Shown: positions 63,334 through 64,000 of the stretch, piece after piece
Layout: every line of letters starts with the position of its first letter
Numbering within the stretch: position 1 is the stretch's first letter
Source of the DNA: UBA12481 sp942493265
GTDB lineage: Bacteria; Bacteroidota; Bacteroidia; Bacteroidales; UBA12481
DNA length: 64,000 nucleotides
Assembly (NCBI GenBank): GCA_942493265.1
Contig: OW818688.1
Coordinates: 5,084,001-5,148,000 of the forward strand
Direction: 5' to 3'
Program-made: the position numbers and the translations under genes
The notes under the pieces: model-generated
Seen by the model: the letters and a program-made list of their open reading frames with translations, nothing else
Databases searched by the model: none
What the model was told of the DNA's origin: nothing

Positions 63334-63671
63334 GAGCCGGGAGAGCACCCAAAGGCCTCTCGGTAGAGCGACACGGTCCCGGCTTTCGCCGGGATGACAA
63401 CTCTCCGTGGGTAGTTCAGTAGCGGGTGACACTTCTTCGAGGGTGTCCTGAGCCGGGAGAGCACCCAAAGGCCTCTCGGTAGGGTGACACGGTCCCGGCT
63501 TTCGCCGGGATGACAACTCTCCGTGGGTAGTTCAGTAGTGGGTGACACTTCTTCGAGGGTATCCCGAGCCGGGAGAGCACCCAAAGGCCTCTCGGTAGAG
63601 CAACACGGTCCCGGCTTTCGCCGGGATGACAACTCTCCGTGGGTAGTTCAGTAGTGGGTGACACTTCTTCG
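63334..63671. repeat. 116-bp tandem repeat array, 2.9 copies
   Basis: Units start at 63334, 63450 and 63566 with GAGCCGGGAGAGCACCC. They are nearly identical, with scattered single-base differences. Each contains the hairpin CCCGGC-TTTC-GCCGGG (63378-63393, 63494-63509, 63610-63625) and the reverse complement of the CGGAGAGTTGTCATCCC element. The third unit stops at 63671, 11 bp short, exactly where the IS66-like end begins. Confidence 0.92.
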
Positions 63672-64000
63672 GTAAGCATTCGGTGAACCCCGTATTATAA
63701 AAGCCCGGTCGCCGCATAGTTTTGTCTGCGAGTAAAACCCAAAACTATGTTAACAGCAGAAGCATTTAAGGTGATCTATGACGACTATCTGGAATCGGGC
63801 TTATCCATCAGGTCCTACTGTTCAAACCAGCGGATAAACGAAGCCAAGTTTTTTTACTGGCAGCGCCGGCTGAAGAACCAGCTTGCACCGGCGAGAGGGT
63901 TTGTTCCGCTTGTCATCGACAATGGACTAAACAATCATCGGCGGCTAAATCCAACCAACAGGGCTGCTCAACCAGATGCCGGGCCGGACAAAGAAAGCTT
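63672..64000 (+). mobile_element. IS66-family insertion sequence, left end (truncated by window)
   Basis: The left end starts at 63672 with GTAAGCATTCGGTGAA, which fits IS66-type terminal repeats beginning GTAA. An IS66 accessory gene follows at 63747. The element interrupts the third 116-bp unit. IS66 elements make 8-bp target duplications; the predicted one is CTTCTTCG (63664-63671). The right end is outside the window. Confidence 0.8.
63747..64000 (+). CDS. tnpA: IS66 accessory protein TnpA, 3'-truncated by window edge
   Basis: 84 codons are visible from the ATG at 63747, with no stop before the window ends. The product has a helix-turn-helix start (AEAFKVIYDDYLESGLSIRS) and then AKFFYWQRRLKNQ and RGFVPLVID, the pattern of IS66 orf1 proteins, which are small DNA-binding accessories encoded before TnpB and the TnpC DDE transposase. 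The gene lies 75 bp inside the left terminal repeat, as usual for this family. Confidence 0.85.
   Translation, partial: MLTAEAFKVIYDDYLESGLSIRSYCSNQRINEAKFFYWQRRLKNQLAPARGFVPLVIDNGLNNHRRLNPTNRAAQPDAGPDKES

Noticed and set aside
63334..63671. Possible CRISPR array
   Set aside because: The repeated unit is 116 bp with no unique spacers, and there are no cas genes. It is a plain tandem repeat.
63321..63717. Overlapping minus-strand open frames of 61-103 codons with repeated CHPGESRDRV-like text
   Set aside because: They are translations of the 116-bp hairpin array in different frames, with the same peptide repeated. The array and its hairpins explain them fully.
1..64000. tRNA or rRNA genes and riboswitches
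   Set aside because: Intergenic gaps are mostly under 250 bp, and none shows a tRNA-like cloverleaf, rRNA sequence or known riboswitch core by eye.

Overview
The window is a chromosomal segment of a Bacteroidota bacterium, most likely class Bacteroidia (order or family not resolved). Supporting signs are: C-terminal type IX secretion (T9SS) sorting domains on three proteins; TonB-dependent receptors with carboxypeptidase-regulatory-like or STN domains; a DUF4249 lipoprotein; a fused MurF-alanine racemase; many Bacteroidota-style signal peptides and lipoboxes; and the -7 promoter box TAnnTTTG directly upstream of several genes. No rRNA, tRNA or CRISPR array was seen.

Layout. 1-548 is the 3' end of an unknown gene. 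615-2777 (-) is an exported S9 peptidase. 3022-7562 (+) holds a two-repeat lipoprotein, an OmpA-family lipoprotein and a large protein with an HExxH motif, a TolB-like propeller and a barrel-like C-terminus. 7583-20696 is one long minus-strand run: alpha/beta hydrolase, PKD lipoprotein, TonB receptor, FG-GAP sensor kinase, MFS sugar transporter, GH109-like oxidoreductase, URO-D/MtaA-like methyltransferase and a putative glycoside hydrolase. It reads as a carbohydrate-use locus without SusC/SusD. 20821-29369 (+) runs divergently: an Lgt-like membrane protein fused to a beta-rich domain, an unknown exported protein, an STN-TonB receptor, a DUF4249 lipoprotein and an MG2/plug-like protein. A large inverted repeat sits between the two divergent runs.

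29359-41963 contains a 1196-residue BNR-propeller T9SS cargo, a spermidine-synthase-like protein, RlmN, a flavin reductase, two tandem sortilin/VPS10-type propeller proteins, a DUF2147 protein and a TauE/SafE transporter. 42020-48629 has a lipoprotein, an M64 metallopeptidase, a group II amino acid decarboxylase and a third sortilin-like paralogue. 48703-60825 is mostly housekeeping: FKBP, acyl-CoA carboxylase beta subunit with BCCP, IspE, DnaB, RsmI, thymidine kinase, MurF-Alr and a Crp/Fnr regulator, plus two uncharacterised proteins. 60933-63158 is a T9SS cargo protein.

Intergenic spaces at 34.9, 40.6 and 63.3 kb carry related hairpin repeats of the GTCATCCC type. The last forms a 116-bp tandem array that appears to be cut by an IS66-family element whose left end starts at 63672 and which runs off the window. 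The strongest candidates for undescribed biology are the SusCD-less locus with its URO-D-like enzyme, the Lgt/beta-domain fusion operon with its inverted repeat, and the tandem sortilin-like proteins. All functional statements rest on motif recognition by eye; no database search was run.
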